Notes under the pieces: model-generated | What the model was told of the DNA's origin: nothing | Database searches by the model: none | Seen by the model: only the letters and a program-made list of their open reading frames with translations | Translations under genes and position numbers: made by a program | In this document: positions 1-11,912 of the stretch, in pieces | Layout: each line of letters opens with the position of its first letter | How positions within the stretch are numbered: position 1 is the first letter of the stretch | Assembly (NCBI RefSeq): GCF_000004195.4 | Contig: NC_030680.2 | Span: 153,796,025-153,860,024, forward strand | Source of the DNA: Xenopus tropicalis | Taxonomy: Eukaryota; Chordata; Amphibia; Anura; Pipidae | Length of the DNA: 64,000 bases | Reading direction: 5' to 3'

Positions 1-30
1 AGAGTGTTTACTTGCCCTTAATAACTCTGG

Positions 31-780
31 CACATTGGGCACGATGCTGCCCACCCTACTCCGGATAGGGCACATTGGGCGCGGTACTGCCCACCCTACT
101 CCGGATAGGGCACATTGGGCGCGATACTGCCCACCCTACTCCGGATAGGGCACATTGGGCGCGGTACTGCCCACCCTACTCCGGATAGGGCACATTGGGC
201 GCGATACTGCCCACCCTACTCCGGATAGGGCACATTGGGCGCGATACTGCCCACCCTACTCCGGATAGGGCACATTGGGCGCGATACTGCCCACCCTACT
301 CCGGATAGGGCACATTGGGCGCGATACTGCCCACCCTACTCCGGATAGGGCACATTGGGCACGATACTGCCCACCCTACTCCGGATAGGGCACATTGGGC
401 GCAATACTGCCCACCCTACTCCGGATAGGGCACATTGGGCGCGATACTGCCCACCCTACTCCGGATAGGGCATATTGGGCACGATACTGCCCACCCTACT
501 CCGGATAGGGCACATTGGGCACGATACTGCCCACCCTACTCCGGATAGGGCACATTGGGCTCGATACTGCCCACCCTATTCCGGATAGGGCACATTGGGC
601 ACGGTACTGCCCACCCTACTCCGGATAGGGCACATTGGTCACGATACTGCCCACCCTACTCCGGATAGGGCACATTGGGCTCGATACTGCCCACCCTATT
701 CCGGATAGGGCACATTGGGCACGGTACTGCCCACCCTACTCCGGATAGGGCACATTGGCCACGATACTGCCCACCCTACT
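31..780. repeat. 40-bp minisatellite, about 19 copies
   Basis: A strict 40-bp period with few substitutions. The unit contains GATAGGGCACATTGGGC and ACTGCCCACCCTACTCCG. CCCTA/TAGGG and GCCCA/TGGGC inside the unit can pair as a small hairpin. It lies in the intron after exon e27 and begins at about 31, so its left edge is in the window. Confidence 0.97.
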
Positions 781-812
781 TTTGGATATTCATTCTCAGG
801 AAGGGGACTTAC

Positions 813-953
813 CTTTATCTCGGTAGTTACCAGCTGATCACATCGAGCTCCGATATCGGGAGGTTCCAATAGCTGATCGATTCCATGGGCAATTCCAATA
901 TCAAACTCCATGTCGCGCTGGATAATTCTGGCTCCGCCCACCACAATATCCCC
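813..953 (-). CDS. stab1: stab1 exon e27: FAS1-6 end
   Basis: 47 codons, phase 0/0, acceptor ctctgtgcag, donor gtaagt. It encodes GDIVVGGARIIQRDMEFDIG, then IAHGIDQLLEPPDIGARCDQ; GIDQLLEPP and GARCD close the sixth FAS1 domain and open the next Cys-rich linker. It is the last exon in the window; the following exon lies before position 1, beyond the 40-bp array. Confidence 0.92.
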
Positions 954-995
954 CTGCACAGAGAAATGGAACCCAAGTTACCCCTGCCCCTCCCA

Positions 996-1041
996 TTTAC
1001 TGCCCCAGTGTTGGATTATTTACCAACACTGGGGCAGTAAA
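996..1041. repeat. Perfect 19-bp inverted repeat with 8-base loop
   Basis: TTTACTGCCCCAGTGTTGG (996-1014) is the exact reverse complement of 1023-1041, around the loop ATTATTTA. It may be the end or centre of a small palindromic transposon; CTAGCAACCAATCAG follows directly. Confidence 0.85.
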
Positions 1042-2082
1042 TCCTAGCAACCAATCAGTGGTTAGCATTGCTCCACCCACTTTTGGCGCAAGTGCCAGGT
1101 GATTTCATGGCGTTTCCTATTTGCAAGGAGTGAGCGTGGGCAGAAGCGTTGGCAGAAGGATCGTGACTGAGGGTTTTTATGTTTTTTATTAAAAACTTCC
1201 CAATAAAAGATGAACATAACTCGGACCAACTTACCGGCCAATCATTTCAACTTACATCCAACAACCAACTGCGGGTGAGAGGCGCTGGCACCAACCCAAT
1301 GCCCAGGGGGAGCCCGAATGAGGGGAACTACCTGCCCGGCCCCTTGTCCTGAGAGAGAGGGGAGACGGGGTGGGGAGGGGGCTTTAGAGAAATGATTTGC
1401 CCCAGACAGGAGCCCCAGGCAGCAAGGAGTGCGAATCCGTAGGTACCGGGCACAGACAAACAGCCAGTTTGGGCCTCAGGGGGCACAGACAGGTAGAGTC
1501 TCCCTAAGACCCCAGTAAAAGAAATTTAATTTTGTACAATTTTTGTACTTTATATTTGAATTTGCACATTCAGCTGAGGTAGAACCTACAACTGGGGCAG
1601 AACCTATTCCTTGTTATATGTTTGTGTAGGGACCCCAAAGGATTGGGCCCCTTCGGGATGAGTTCCCCTTTAGACAGGCACTAGAGGGAGGCCTTGGGGG
1701 ATTTGGACACCTAAAGGTGGTCCTAGATGTTTATGTGCTAAAAGGGAGTTTCCCTGCAGTTCAGGCAGCAGCCACTGGGTGGGGTGTTGGGGTATTAAAG
1801 GGGAAGGCTCCCATGGTCAGCAGGTTTTAGTCCTGGGACCTCCCTCTGTAAAGAGGTGTATAACAGGCTGGTGCTCTAGTCAGGAGAGTATGGTGATAGG
1901 TCTCTCTAGGAGTGACAGGCAGGGTAGGGAGAGAATGGGTAGAGATTGCCCCACTAGGAGCAAGATGGGTTAAGACCCCCCCCCCAGCACTCATGGCTGG
2001 AGTTCAGGGCATGTGGTGTTCAGTAAGAGGAGCCAAGTCAGCACCTGGGAGTGTTCCCAGTGAAGGGGCCCTACGCGTGGAC
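1042..2082. other. Intronic unique sequence, no gene seen
   Basis: Part of the intron between e26 and e27. I see no exon, conserved protein segment or tandem array. The part from about 1590 to 2080 has an LTR-like look (TATTAAAGG box, purine- and pyrimidine-rich blocks), but no terminal repeat pair could be found by eye, so no element is called. Confidence 0.5.
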
Positions 2083-2315
2083 CGGGATGAGTTCCTGGGT
2101 GGGATCATCCGGCGGGAGTACCGGGGTGAGTTCCTGGGTGGGATCATCCGGCGGGAGTACCGGGGTGAGTACCTAGCTGGGATCATCCGGCGGGAGTAGG
2201 GGGGTGAGTACCTAGGTGGGATCATCCGGCGGGAGTACCGGGGTGAGTTCCTAGCTGGGATCATCCGGCGGGAGTAGGGGGGTGAGTACCTAGGTGGGAT
2301 CATCCGGCGGGAATA
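2083..2315. repeat. 39-bp minisatellite, about 6 copies
   Basis: The unit holds GGGATCATCCGGCGGGAGTA and GGTGAGT(T/A)CCT. Variants alternate between CCGGGGTGAG and GGGGGGTGAG. It abuts the next array directly. On the plus strand each copy carries GGTGAGT. Confidence 0.95.
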
Positions 2316-3350
2316 CTGGGGCCCCACTGACTCTCCTACTGAGCCCCTATACACTGCCCCCCCTCTGAGCCCCCCATACAAGCCGGGCCCCACTGACTCT
2401 CCTACTGAGCCCCCATACACTGCCCCCCCTCTGAGCCCCCATACAAGCCGGGCCCCACTGACTCTCCTACTGAGCCCCTATACACTGCCCCCCCTCTGAG
2501 CCCCCCATACAAGCCGGGCCCCACTGACTCTCCTACTGAGCCCCCATACACTGCCCCCCCTCTGAGCCCCCCATACAAGCCGGGCCCCACTGACTCTCCT
2601 ACTGAGCCCCTATACACTGCCCCCCCCTCTGAGCCCCCCATACAAGCCAGGCCCCACTGACTCTCCTACTGAGCCCCTATACACTGCCCCCCCCTCTGAG
2701 CCCCCCATACACTGCCCCCCCTCTGAGCCCCCCATACAAGCCGGGCCCCACTGACTCTCCTACTGAGCCCCTATACACTGCCCCCCCCCTGAGCCCCCCA
2801 TACAAGCCGGGCCCCACTGACTCTCCTACTGAGCCCCCATACACTGCCCCCCCCCCTCTGAGCCCCCCCCATACAAGCCGGGCCCCACTGACTCTCTTAC
2901 TGAGCCCCCATACACTGCCCCCCTCTGAGCCCCCCCCATACAAGCCGGGCCCCACTGACTCTCTTACTGAGCCCCCCATACACTGCCCCCCCCTCTGAGC
3001 CCCCCATACAAGCCGGGCCCCACTGACTCTCTTACTGAGCCCCCCATACACTGCCCCCCCTCTGAGCCCCCCATACAAGCCGGGCCCCACTGACTCTCCT
3101 ACTGAGCCCCCATACACTGCCCCCCCCTGAGCCCCCCATACAAGCCGGGCCCTCTGACTCCCCTACTGAGCCCCCCATACACTGCCCCCCCCTCTGAGTC
3201 CCCCATACCCTGCCCCTCCCCTCTGAGCCCCCCCATACAAGCCGGGCCCCACTGACTCCCCTACTGAGCCCCCCATACAAGCTGAACCCCACTGACTCTC
3301 CTACTGAGCCCCCCATACACTGCCCCCCCATACAAGCTGGGCCCCACTGG
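2312..3350. repeat. C-rich minisatellite of about 65 bp, about 15 copies
   Basis: The repeated words are CCCCACTGACTCTCCTACTGA, read here as CCCCACTGACTCTCC plus TACTGAGCCCC, and ATACACTGCCCCCC, CTCTGAGCCCCCCATACAAG. Unit length varies through C-run slippage and internal duplications. The array reaches within about 9 bp of the e26 splice donor. In the pre-mRNA it is G-rich. Confidence 0.95.
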
Positions 3351-3359
3351 GCCACTTAC

Positions 3360-3446
3360 AGTGATCTCTCGGCTGCACTCAAACTGGATCTTGGACCCGT
3401 GCATAGTCTGTAATGGCCGCTGCCCCTGGAGGTTGGGGGCCGAGAT
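3360..3446 (-). CDS. stab1: stab1 exon e26: FAS1-6, middle strands
   Basis: 29 codons, phase 0/0, acceptor ctttctag, donor gtaagt. It encodes ISAPNLQGQRPLQTMHGSKI and QFECSREIT; PNL...PL-x-TMHG and CSR are shared with stabilin-1. Its donor lies about 9 bp from the C-rich array that fills the next intron. The intron to e25 is only 112 bp. Confidence 0.9.
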
Positions 3447-3558
3447 CTAGAAAGAGACAAAATATTGGGGTATCAGTAAAACAACCAGTAAGAGAAACAC
3501 CCACCCTCTTGCCCCCCCAGCAGTGGCAGGTTGGCTGCCTATGCCGGTTCCACCCTAC

Positions 3559-3735
3559 CTTCTTGGCCCGAATCATGTGGCCCTTGAGGTAGGCCAGCAG
3601 CTTGTCCCGGTGGTTTTCATGGTACAACCAGTTCTTTCGCTCCTCAGGGAGAGAGTTGAAGGCGGCGTCTGTCGGCCACAGCAGGGTGTAGGGGTGGTGG
3701 GTTTTGTCCCTCACCAGGGGCATCAGATTAGACTC
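3559..3735 (-). CDS. stab1: stab1 exon e25: FAS1-6, H1 and H2 regions
   Basis: 59 codons, phase 0/0, acceptor tgccccccag, donor gtaggg. It encodes ESNLMPLVRDKTHHPY, TLLWPTDAAFNSLPEER (H1 box) and NWLYHENHRDKLLAYLKGHM, ending IRAKK. LLWPTDAAF, WLYHE, HRDKL and GHMIR are the strongest evidence in the window for stabilin-1. Confidence 0.93.
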
Positions 3736-3887
3736 CTGGGGGGCAGTAACCGAGGGAAGAAAGTATCATTGTGATGAGACGGTATTGCCCCTTGGCATTC
3801 CCAGCATTCCCTGGGCCTGCACATAAAGCTCCTACTAACTGCTCAACTTCTTGTAATGCCCCCTACTGGCTCCCACCCATACTGGGG

Positions 3888-5358
3888 TTATATCTGGGTG
3901 TGTATCTGGGTGAGTATCTGGGGAGTATCTGGGGGTATATCTGGGGGTGTATCTGGGGGTGTATCTGGGGGTGTATCTGGGGGTATATCTGGGGGTATAT
4001 CTGGGTGTGTATCTGGGTGTGTATCTGGGGGAGTATCTGGGGGAGTATCTGGGGGTATATCTGGGGGTATATCTGGGGGGTATATCTGGGTGTGTATCTG
4101 GGTGTGTATCTGGGTGAGTATCTGGGGGAGTATCTGGGTGTGTATCTGGGGGTATATCTGGGTGTGTATCTGGGGGTGTATCTGGGGGTGTATCTGGGGG
4201 TACATCTGGGGGTATATCTGGGGGAGTATCTGGGGGAGTATCTGGGGGTATATCTGGGGGTATATCTGGGGGTATATCTGGGTGAGTATCTGGGTATGTA
4301 TCTGGGTATGTATCTGGGAGTATATCTGGGTGAGTATCTGGGGGTATATCTGGGGGTATATCTGGGTGAGTATCTGGGTGAGTATCTGGGTGTGTATCTG
4401 GGTGTGTATCTGGGGGTATATCTGGGGGTATATCTGGGGGTATATCTGGGTGAGTATCTGGGGGTATATCTGGGGGTATATCTGGGTGAGTATCTGGGTG
4501 GGTATCTGGGTGTGTATCTGGGGGTATATCTGGGGGTATATCTGGGGGTATATCTGGGTGAGTATCTGGGGGTATATCTGGGGGTATATCTGGGTGAGTA
4601 TCTGGGTGGGTATCTGGGTGTGTATCTGGGTGAGTATCTGGGGGTATATCTGGGGGTATATCTGGGGGAGTATCTGGGTGAGTATCTGGGTGAGTATCTG
4701 GGGGTATATCTGGGTGAGTATCTGGGGGTATATCTGGGGGTATATCTGGGTGAGTATCTGGGTGTGTATCTGGGGGTATATCTGGGGGTATATCTGGGGG
4801 TATATCTGGGGGAGTATCTGGGTGAGTATCTGGGTGAGTATCTGGGTATGTATCTGGGGGTGTATCTGGGTGAGTATCTGGGGGTATATCTGGGGGAGTA
4901 TCTGGGTGAGTATCTGGGTGAGTATCTGGGGGTATATCTGGGTGAGTATCTGGGGGTATATCTGGGGGTATATCTGGGTGAGTATCTGGGTGTGTATCTG
5001 GGGGTATATCTGGGGGTATATCTGGGGGTATATCTGGGGGAGTATCTGGGTGAGTATCTGGGTGAGTATCTGGGTATGTATCTGGGGGTATATCTGGGTG
5101 AGTATCTGGGGGTATATCTGGGTGAGTATCTGGGTGTGTATCTGGGTGTGTATCTGGGTGTGTATCTGGGGGTATATCTGGGGGTATATCTGGGTGTGTA
5201 TCTGGGTGTGTATCTGGGTGTGTATCTGGGTGTGTATCTGGGGGTATATCTGGGGGTATATCTGGGTGAGTATCTGGGGGTATATCTGGGGGTATATCTG
5301 GGTGAGTATCTGGGTGTGTATCTGGGTGTGTATCTGGGGGTATATCTGGGGGTATATG
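3888..5358. repeat. 12-bp minisatellite, about 122 copies, with 228-bp higher-order period
   Basis: The unit is TATCTGGGKGWR, giving TATCTGGGTGAG, TATCTGGGTGTG and TATCTGGGGGTA variants. Rare TATCTGGGTATG variants at 4841 and 5069 are exactly 228 bp (19 units) apart, in matching variant order, so a block was duplicated. Because 12 is a multiple of 3, all frames are open over long stretches; these are not genes. Confidence 0.97.
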
Positions 5359-5614
5359 GGGAAAGAGCGCCCCCAGTTGGTGGGAGGGAGCTTTGCATTC
5401 AGTATAGGGGAGGGCGGGACTTTGCTACTAGTTTGTGACCTCACAGCAAGGTGTTGCCCCTCCCATTCAGCCTGTGACATCATTTGTTTTATTTAATAAA
5501 GGAAGGGTTTCTGTTAAGCCGATGGTTCCACCCTGTTTAGGAGGGACAGAGGGATTATAAAGGGGGAGGGGTTTGTCTTTACGTAAAGTCAGATTTAAAG
5601 CCATGTAATAAAGA
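5359..5614. other. Intronic unique sequence
   Basis: A short unique stretch between the 12-bp array and the LINE. No exon or repeat seen. Confidence 0.5.
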
Positions 5615-7836
5615 CATTACCAATGAAACGTCGAATCTCTTTGGGTAGAAATGTCAGTAGGGCTGAAGGTCACAAAGAAAATGATCATTGGTGTATGTTA
5701 TAAACCCCCCGTATAGATGAGGGGGATGAGGCCCAGCTATTGTTGCAAATGGGGGGGCTTCAAAACTGGGTCACGTTGTTATTATGGGGGACTTTAATTA
5801 TCCGGCACTGACTGGGGTAATGGGGGGGCTACTGGGGTAATGGGGGGCTACTGGGGTAATGGGGGGGGCTACTGGGGTAATGGGGGGGCTACTGGGGTAA
5901 TGGGGGGGCTACTGGGGTAATGGGGGGGCTACTGGGGTAATGGGGGGGCTACTGGGGTAATGGGGGGGCTAAGTCAGAAACAGCTAGTAGGTTTGTAAAT
6001 ATGCTAAATGGCAACTTTTTATTTCAGGCAGTTCAAGAACCCACTAGGAATGACTCTATATTGGACCTGGTGATTTCTAATAATAATGAACTTATCTCTA
6101 ACATTTGTGTGGGGGGGGGGGCATTTGGGGAACAGTGATCCCAACATGGTCTCCTTTGGGATAATGCTGCAGAGACAGCTCTATAAGGGAGTAACTAAAC
6201 GCTCAGACGTGCAGACTTTGCCAGTATAAGGGCATCTCTGCAATGTGGCAGCTGGGAAAGGCTTTTCATGGGGTTAGGCACAGAAGGGAAATGGAACATC
6301 TTTATAACATTGCTTTGTAGGTATACACAACAGTATATCCCCCTTGTAAGCAAGGAGAGGCATCGCAAAGCAAAACCTTTATGGCTGAATAAAAGTGTTA
6401 TTGTCGGGGTTGGTAAGAAAAAACCTGCTTTTAGGGCATTCAAGTTAGCTGGGGCAGCTGGGGCTTTCATCAGGTACAGGGGGGCAAATAAAGCAGCAAA
6501 AAAGCTATCAGGCAGCTAAAATAGAGAGAAGGGATATTGCAGCTAGGAGTAAAAAGAAACCTAAATTATTTTTAAATTATGTGAATAGTAAAAAAATGAA
6601 GCAAGAAGGGGTGGGAACTTTATTATCACGGGGGGGTAAGTTGGTTGATGAGAACGGGGAAAAAGCTGAAATTTTGATCTCTTATTTCCCATCTGTCTAT
6701 ACATCTGAGGAGCCAGATAATGAAGGCTTCCCTTGTAATATGCCCAGTTCTAGTAATTTAGCTACTGGCGCGTGGGGCACTCGGGGGGGGATTCAAAAGA
6801 GACTGGAACATGTAAAGGTAAACAAAGGTCCAGGGCCGGATGGGATTCATCCCAGGGTATTAAATGAGCTGAGCGCTGTGATTGCCAAACCTCTTCACTT
6901 CATTTCCCAGGATTCATTGAGGTCTGGCATGGTGCCAAGAGACTGGCGGATTGCTAATGTGGTGCCGTTATTTAAACAGGGATCCCGTTCTCAGCCTGAA
7001 AACTATAGGCCTGTTAGTCTGACATCAGTAGTAGGAAAGCTTCTGGAAGGGGTAATAAGGGATAGGGTACTTGAATACATTGCAGTTCACAATACTATTA
7101 GTTTGTGCCGCAGGGGTTTATGGGTAACAGATCTTGCCAGACTAATTTAGTTGCCTTTTATGAGGAGGTGAGCAGGAACCTTGATGCTGGAATGGCAGTG
7201 GATGGGATCTACTTGGACTTTGCTAAAGCGTTTGATACAGTACCGCACAGAAGGTTAATGATCAAATTAAGGAATATTGGCCTAGAACATAATATTTGTA
7301 ATTGGATAGAGAACTGGCTGAAGGATAGAGTACAAAGAGTGGGGGGAAATGGAACATTTTCTAATTGGACCAGTGTGGTTAGTGGGTACCGCAGGGGTCA
7401 GTCCTTGGGCCTTTGCTTTATAACTTGTTTATTAATGCCCTGGGGGGGGGCACAGACAGTACTGTTTCTATTGATACTAAATTGTGCAAAACTATAAGTT
7501 CCATGCAGGATGTGCCGCTTTGCAGAGCGATTTGACTGGGAAACTGGGCAGCAAACTGGGAAATGGGGTTCAATGTTGATAAGTGCAAAGTTCTGCCCTT
7601 TGGTAGAAATAATATAAACACAAACTATCTACTGAATGGGAGTGAGTTGGGGGGATCCTTAATGGAGAAGGATCTGGGGGTTTTTGTTGATAACAAGTTG
7701 TCTAATTCCAGGCAGTGTCATTCTGTGGCTACTAAAGCAAATAAAGTGCTGTCTTGTATAAACAGGGCATTGACTCAAGGGATGAGAACATCATTTTGCC
7801 CCTTTATAGGTCCCTGGTAAGGCCTCACCTTGAGTA
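5615..7836 (+). mobile_element. CR1/L2-like LINE ORF2, 5'-truncated and decayed (first part)
   Basis: The plus strand encodes pieces of a non-LTR retrotransposon ORF2. The endonuclease part shows a Y-K-P-P motif near 5700 and MGDFNYPAL near 5787. The reverse transcriptase part from about 6820 shows KGPGPDGIHPRVL, PRDWRIANVVPLFKQGS, NYRPVSLTSVVGKLLEG, YLDFAKAFDTVPH and FNVDKCKVLPFGR. Frames are broken in several places. Where the catalytic F/Y-A-D-D motif should be (about 7460-7485) the frame reads SIDTKL, so the active site is lost. The element continues at 11913 after an array that grew inside it. It is inserted in the intron between e24 and e25, opposite to the gene. Confidence 0.9.
5806..5975. 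repeat. 19-bp G-rich minisatellite inside the LINE endonuclease region, about 9 copies
   Basis: Repeats of GGCTACTGGGGTAATGGGG with small G-run length changes. It starts right after the LINE codons for GDFNYPALTG, so it grew from LINE sequence. Confidence 0.93.
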
Positions 7837-10800
7837 TGGGGGGCAGTAACAGTGAGTATGGGGGGCAGTGACAGTGAGTATGGGGGGCAGTAACAGTGAG
7901 TATGGGGGCAGTAACAGTGAGTATGGGGGGCAGTAACAGTGAGTATGGGGGGGCAGTAACAGTGAGTATGGGGGGCAGTAACAGTGAGTATGGGGGGGCA
8001 GTAACAGTGAGTATGGGGGGCAGTAACAGTGAGTATGGGGGCAGTGACAGTGAGTATGGGGCAGTAACAGTGAGTATGGGGGGCAGTAACAGTGAGTATG
8101 GGGGGGCAGTAACAGTGAGTATGGGGGGGCAGTAACAGTGAGTATGGGGGGGCAGTAACAGTGAGTATGGGGGGGCAGTAACAGTGAGTATGGGGGGGCA
8201 GTAACAGTGAGTATGGGGGGCAGTAACAGTGAGTATGGGGGGGGGCAGTAACAGTGAGTATGGGGGGGGCAGTAACAGTGAGTATGGGGGGCAGTAACAG
8301 TGAGTATGGGGGGCAGTAACAGTGAGTATGGGGGGCAGTGACAGTGAGTATGGGGGGGCAGTAACAGTGAGTATGGGGGGGCAGTAACAGTGAGTATGGG
8401 GGGGCAAGTAACAGTGAGTATGGGGGGGCAGTAACAGTGAGTATGGGGGGCAGTAACAGTGAGTATGGGGGGGGCAGTAACAGTGAGTATGGGGGGGGCA
8501 GTAACAGTGAGTATGGGGGGGCAGTAACAGTGAGTATGGGGGGCAGTAACAGTGAGTATGGGGGGGGCAGTAACAGTGAGTATGGGGGGCAGTAACAGTG
8601 AGTATGGGGGGGCAGTAACAGTGAGTATGGGGGGGGCAGTAACAGTGAGTATGGGGGGCAGTAACAGTGAGTATGGGGGGCAGTAACAGTGAGTATGGGG
8701 GGGCAGTAACAGTGAGTATGGGGGGGCAGTAACAGTGAGTATGGGGGCAGTAACAGTGAGTATGGGGGGGCAGTACAGTGAGTATGGGGAGGGCAGTAAC
8801 AGTGAGTATGGGGGGCAGTAACAGTGAGTATGGGGGGGCAGTAACAGTGAGTATGGGGGGGCAGTGACAGTGAGTATGGGGGGCAGTAACAGTGAGTATG
8901 GGGGGGCAGTAACAGTGAGTATGGGGGGCAGTAACAGTGAGTATGGGGGGGCAGTAACAGTGAGTATGGGGGGGCAGTAACAGTGAGTATGGGGGGCAGT
9001 AACAGTGAGTATGGGGGGCAGTAACAGTGGAGTATGGGGGGGGGCAGTGACAGTGAGTATGGGGGGGGGCAGTAACAGTGAGTTATGGGGGAGGGCAGAA
9101 CAGTGAGTATGGGGGGCAGTAACAGTGAGTATGGGGAGGGCAGTAACAGTGAGTATGGGGGGCAGTAAACAGTGAGTATGGGGGGGGCAGTAACAGTGAG
9201 TATGGGGGAGGGCAGTAACAGTGAGTATGGGGGAGGGCAGTAACAGTGAGTATGGGGGGCAGTAACAGTGAGTATGGGGGAGGGCAGTAACAGTGAGTAT
9301 GGGGGGGCAGTAACAGTGAGTATGGGGGCAGTAACAGTGAGTATGGGGGGGCAGTAACAGTGAGTATGGGGGCAGTAACAGTGAGTATGGGGGAGGGCAG
9401 TAACAGTGAGTATGGGGGGCAGTAACAGTGAGTGTGGGGGGGCAGTAACAGTGAGTATGGGGGGGCAGTAACAGTGAGTATGGGGGCAGTAACAGTGAGT
9501 ATGGGGGAGGGCAGTAACAGTGAGTATGGGGGGCAGTAAACAGTGAGTATGGGGGGCAGTAACAGTGAGTATGGGGGGCAGTAACAGTGAGTATGGGGGG
9601 GCAGTAACAGTGAGTATGGGCGAGGGCAGTAACAGTGAGTATGGGGGGCAGTAACAGTGAGTATGGGGGAGGGCAGTAACAGTGAGTATGGGGGGCAGTG
9701 ACAGTGAGTATGGGGGGCAGTAACAGTGAGTATGGGGGGCAGTAACAGTGAGTATGGGGGGAAGTAACAGTGAGTATGGGGGGGCAGTAACAGTGAGTAT
9801 GGGGGGCAGTAACAGTGAGTATGGGGAGGGCAGTAAAACAGTGAGTATGGGGGCAGTAACAGTGAGTATGGGGGGGCAGTAACAGTGAGTATGGGGGCAG
9901 TAACAGTGAGTATGGGGGGGCAGTAACAGTGAGTATTGGGGGGGGCAGTGACAGTGAGTATGGGGGGGCAGTAACAGTGAGTATGGGGGGCAGTAACAGT
10001 GAGTATGGGGGCAGTAACAGTGAGTATGGGGGGCAGTAACAGTGAGTATGGGGGCAGTAACAGTGAGTATGGTGGGGGGGGCAGTAACAGTGAGTATGGG
10101 GGGGGCAGTAACAGTGAGTATGGGGGGGGCAGTAACAGTGAGTATGGGGGGGCAGTAACAGTGAGTATGGGGGGGGGGGGAAGGGTATGGGGGCAAGTAA
10201 CAGTGAGTATGGGGGGCAGTAACAGTGAGTATGGGGGGCAGTAACAGTGAGTATGGGGGGCAGTAACAGTGAGTATGGGGGGCAGTAACAGTGAGTATGG
10301 GGGGCAGTAACAGTGAGTATGGGGCAGTAACAGTGAGTATGGGGGGCAGTAACAGTGAGTATGGGGGGGCAGTGACAGTGAGTATGGGGGCAGTAACAGT
10401 GAGTATGGGGGGCAGTAACATTGAGTATGGGGGGCAGTAACAGTGAGTATGGGGGCAGTAACAGTGAGTATGGGGGGCAGTAACAGTGAGTATGGGGAGG
10501 GCAGTAACAGTGAGTATGGGGGCAGTAACAGTGAGTATGGGGGGGGCAGTAACAGTGAGTATGGGGGGCAGTAACAGTGAGTATGGGGGGCAGTAACAGT
10601 GAGTATGGGGGCAGTAACAGTGAGTATGGGGGGCAGTAACAGTGAGTATGGGGGGGCAGTGACAGTGAGTATGGGGGGCAGTAACAGTGAGTATGGGGGG
10701 CAAGTAACAGTGAGTATTGGGGGGCAGTAACAGTGAGTATGGGGGGCAGTAACAGTGAGTAGGGGGGCAGTAACAGTGAGTATGGGGGGGCAGTGACAGT

Positions 10801-11912
10801 GAATATGGGGGGCAGTAACAGTGAGTATGGGGGGCAGTAACAGTGAGTATGGGGGAGCAGTAACAGTGAGTATGGGGGCAGTAACAGTGAGTATGGGGCG
10901 CAGTAAACTGAGTATGGGGCAGTAACAGTGAGTATGGGGGCGCGGGAGTGACAGTGAGTATGGGGGGGGGGCAGTAACAGTGAGTATGGGGGGCAGTAAC
11001 AGTGAGTATGGGGGCAGTAACAGTGAGTATGGGGGGCAGTAACAGTGAGTATGGGGGGCAGTAACAGTGAGTATGGGGGGGCAGTGACAGTGAGTATGGG
11101 GGGCAGTAACAGTGAGTATGGGGGGCAGTAACATTGAGTATGGGGGCAGTAACAGTGAGTATGGGGGGGCAGTAACAGTGAGTATGGGGGGGCAGTAACA
11201 GTGAGTATGGGGAGGGCAGTAACAGTGAGTATGGGGGCAGTAACAGTGAGTATGGGGGGCAGTAACAGTGAGTATGGGGCAGTAACAGTGAGTATGGGGG
11301 GGCAGTAACAGTGAGTATGGGGGGCAGTAACAGTGAGTATGGGGGGCAAGTGACAGTGAGTATGGGGGCAGTAACAGTGAGTATGGGGGGCAGTAACAGT
11401 GAGTATGGGGGCAGTAACAGTGAGTATGGGGGGGCAGTAACAGTGAGTAGGCGGGCAGTAACAGTGAGTATGGGGGGGGCAGTGACAGTGAATATGGGGG
11501 GCAGTAACAGTGAGTATGGGGGGCAGTGACAGTGAGTATGGGGGGCAGTAACAGTGAGTATGGGGGGCAGTAACAGTGAGTATGGGGGGCAGTAACAGTG
11601 AGTATGGGGGGCAGTAACAGTGAGTAGGGGGGGCAGTAACAGTGAGTATGGGGGGGCAGTGACAGTGAATATGGGGGGCAGTAACAGTGAGTATGGGGGC
11701 AGTAACAGTGAGTATGGGGGAGCAGTAACAGTGAGTATGGGGGCAGTAACAGTGAGTATGGGGGGCAGTAACAGTGAGTATGGGGGCGGGGAGTGACAGT
11801 GAGTATGGGGGGGGGCAGTAACAGTGAGTATGGGGGGCAGTAACAGTGAGTATGGGGGGGCAGTAACAGTGAGTATGGGGGGGGGGGCAGTTACAGTGAG
11901 TATGGGGGCAGT
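7836..11912. repeat. 21-bp minisatellite, about 190 copies, nested in the LINE
   Basis: The unit is GGGGGGCAGTAACAGTGAGT plus AT, with G-run and single-base length variation. The left flank is LINE codons RPHLEYG (CACCTTGAGTATGGGG); the right flank resumes with GGGGGCAGTTTTGGGCTCC, the next LINE codons. The unit shares GAGTATGGGGGGCAGT with the LINE itself, so the array arose in place. The long frames across it on either strand are period artefacts. Confidence 0.96.

Noticed and set aside
1590..2082. Possible solo LTR
   Set aside because: There is a TATA-like TATTAAAGG and LTR-like composition, but no matching terminal repeats, TG...CA ends or target duplication could be identified by eye.
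3771..5496. Long repeat proteins (YLGV, IWGY, TPRY, PQIY) in four frames
   Set aside because: A 12-bp array keeps every frame open; four simultaneous frames on two strands cannot all be genes and none has any other coding sign.
5615..7836. A functional reverse transcriptase gene or domesticated system
   Set aside because: The frame is broken repeatedly, the catalytic box is missing and the element is split by a 4 kb minisatellite.
7791..11349. Open frames of 683 to 1174 codons made of repeated PYSLLLPP/HTHCYCPP peptides
   Set aside because: They follow from a near-21-bp repeat (a multiple of 3) lacking stop words in some frames. Several frames on the same strand are open over the same bases, and the period drifts by single G changes that switch frame. 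No start context, no homology.
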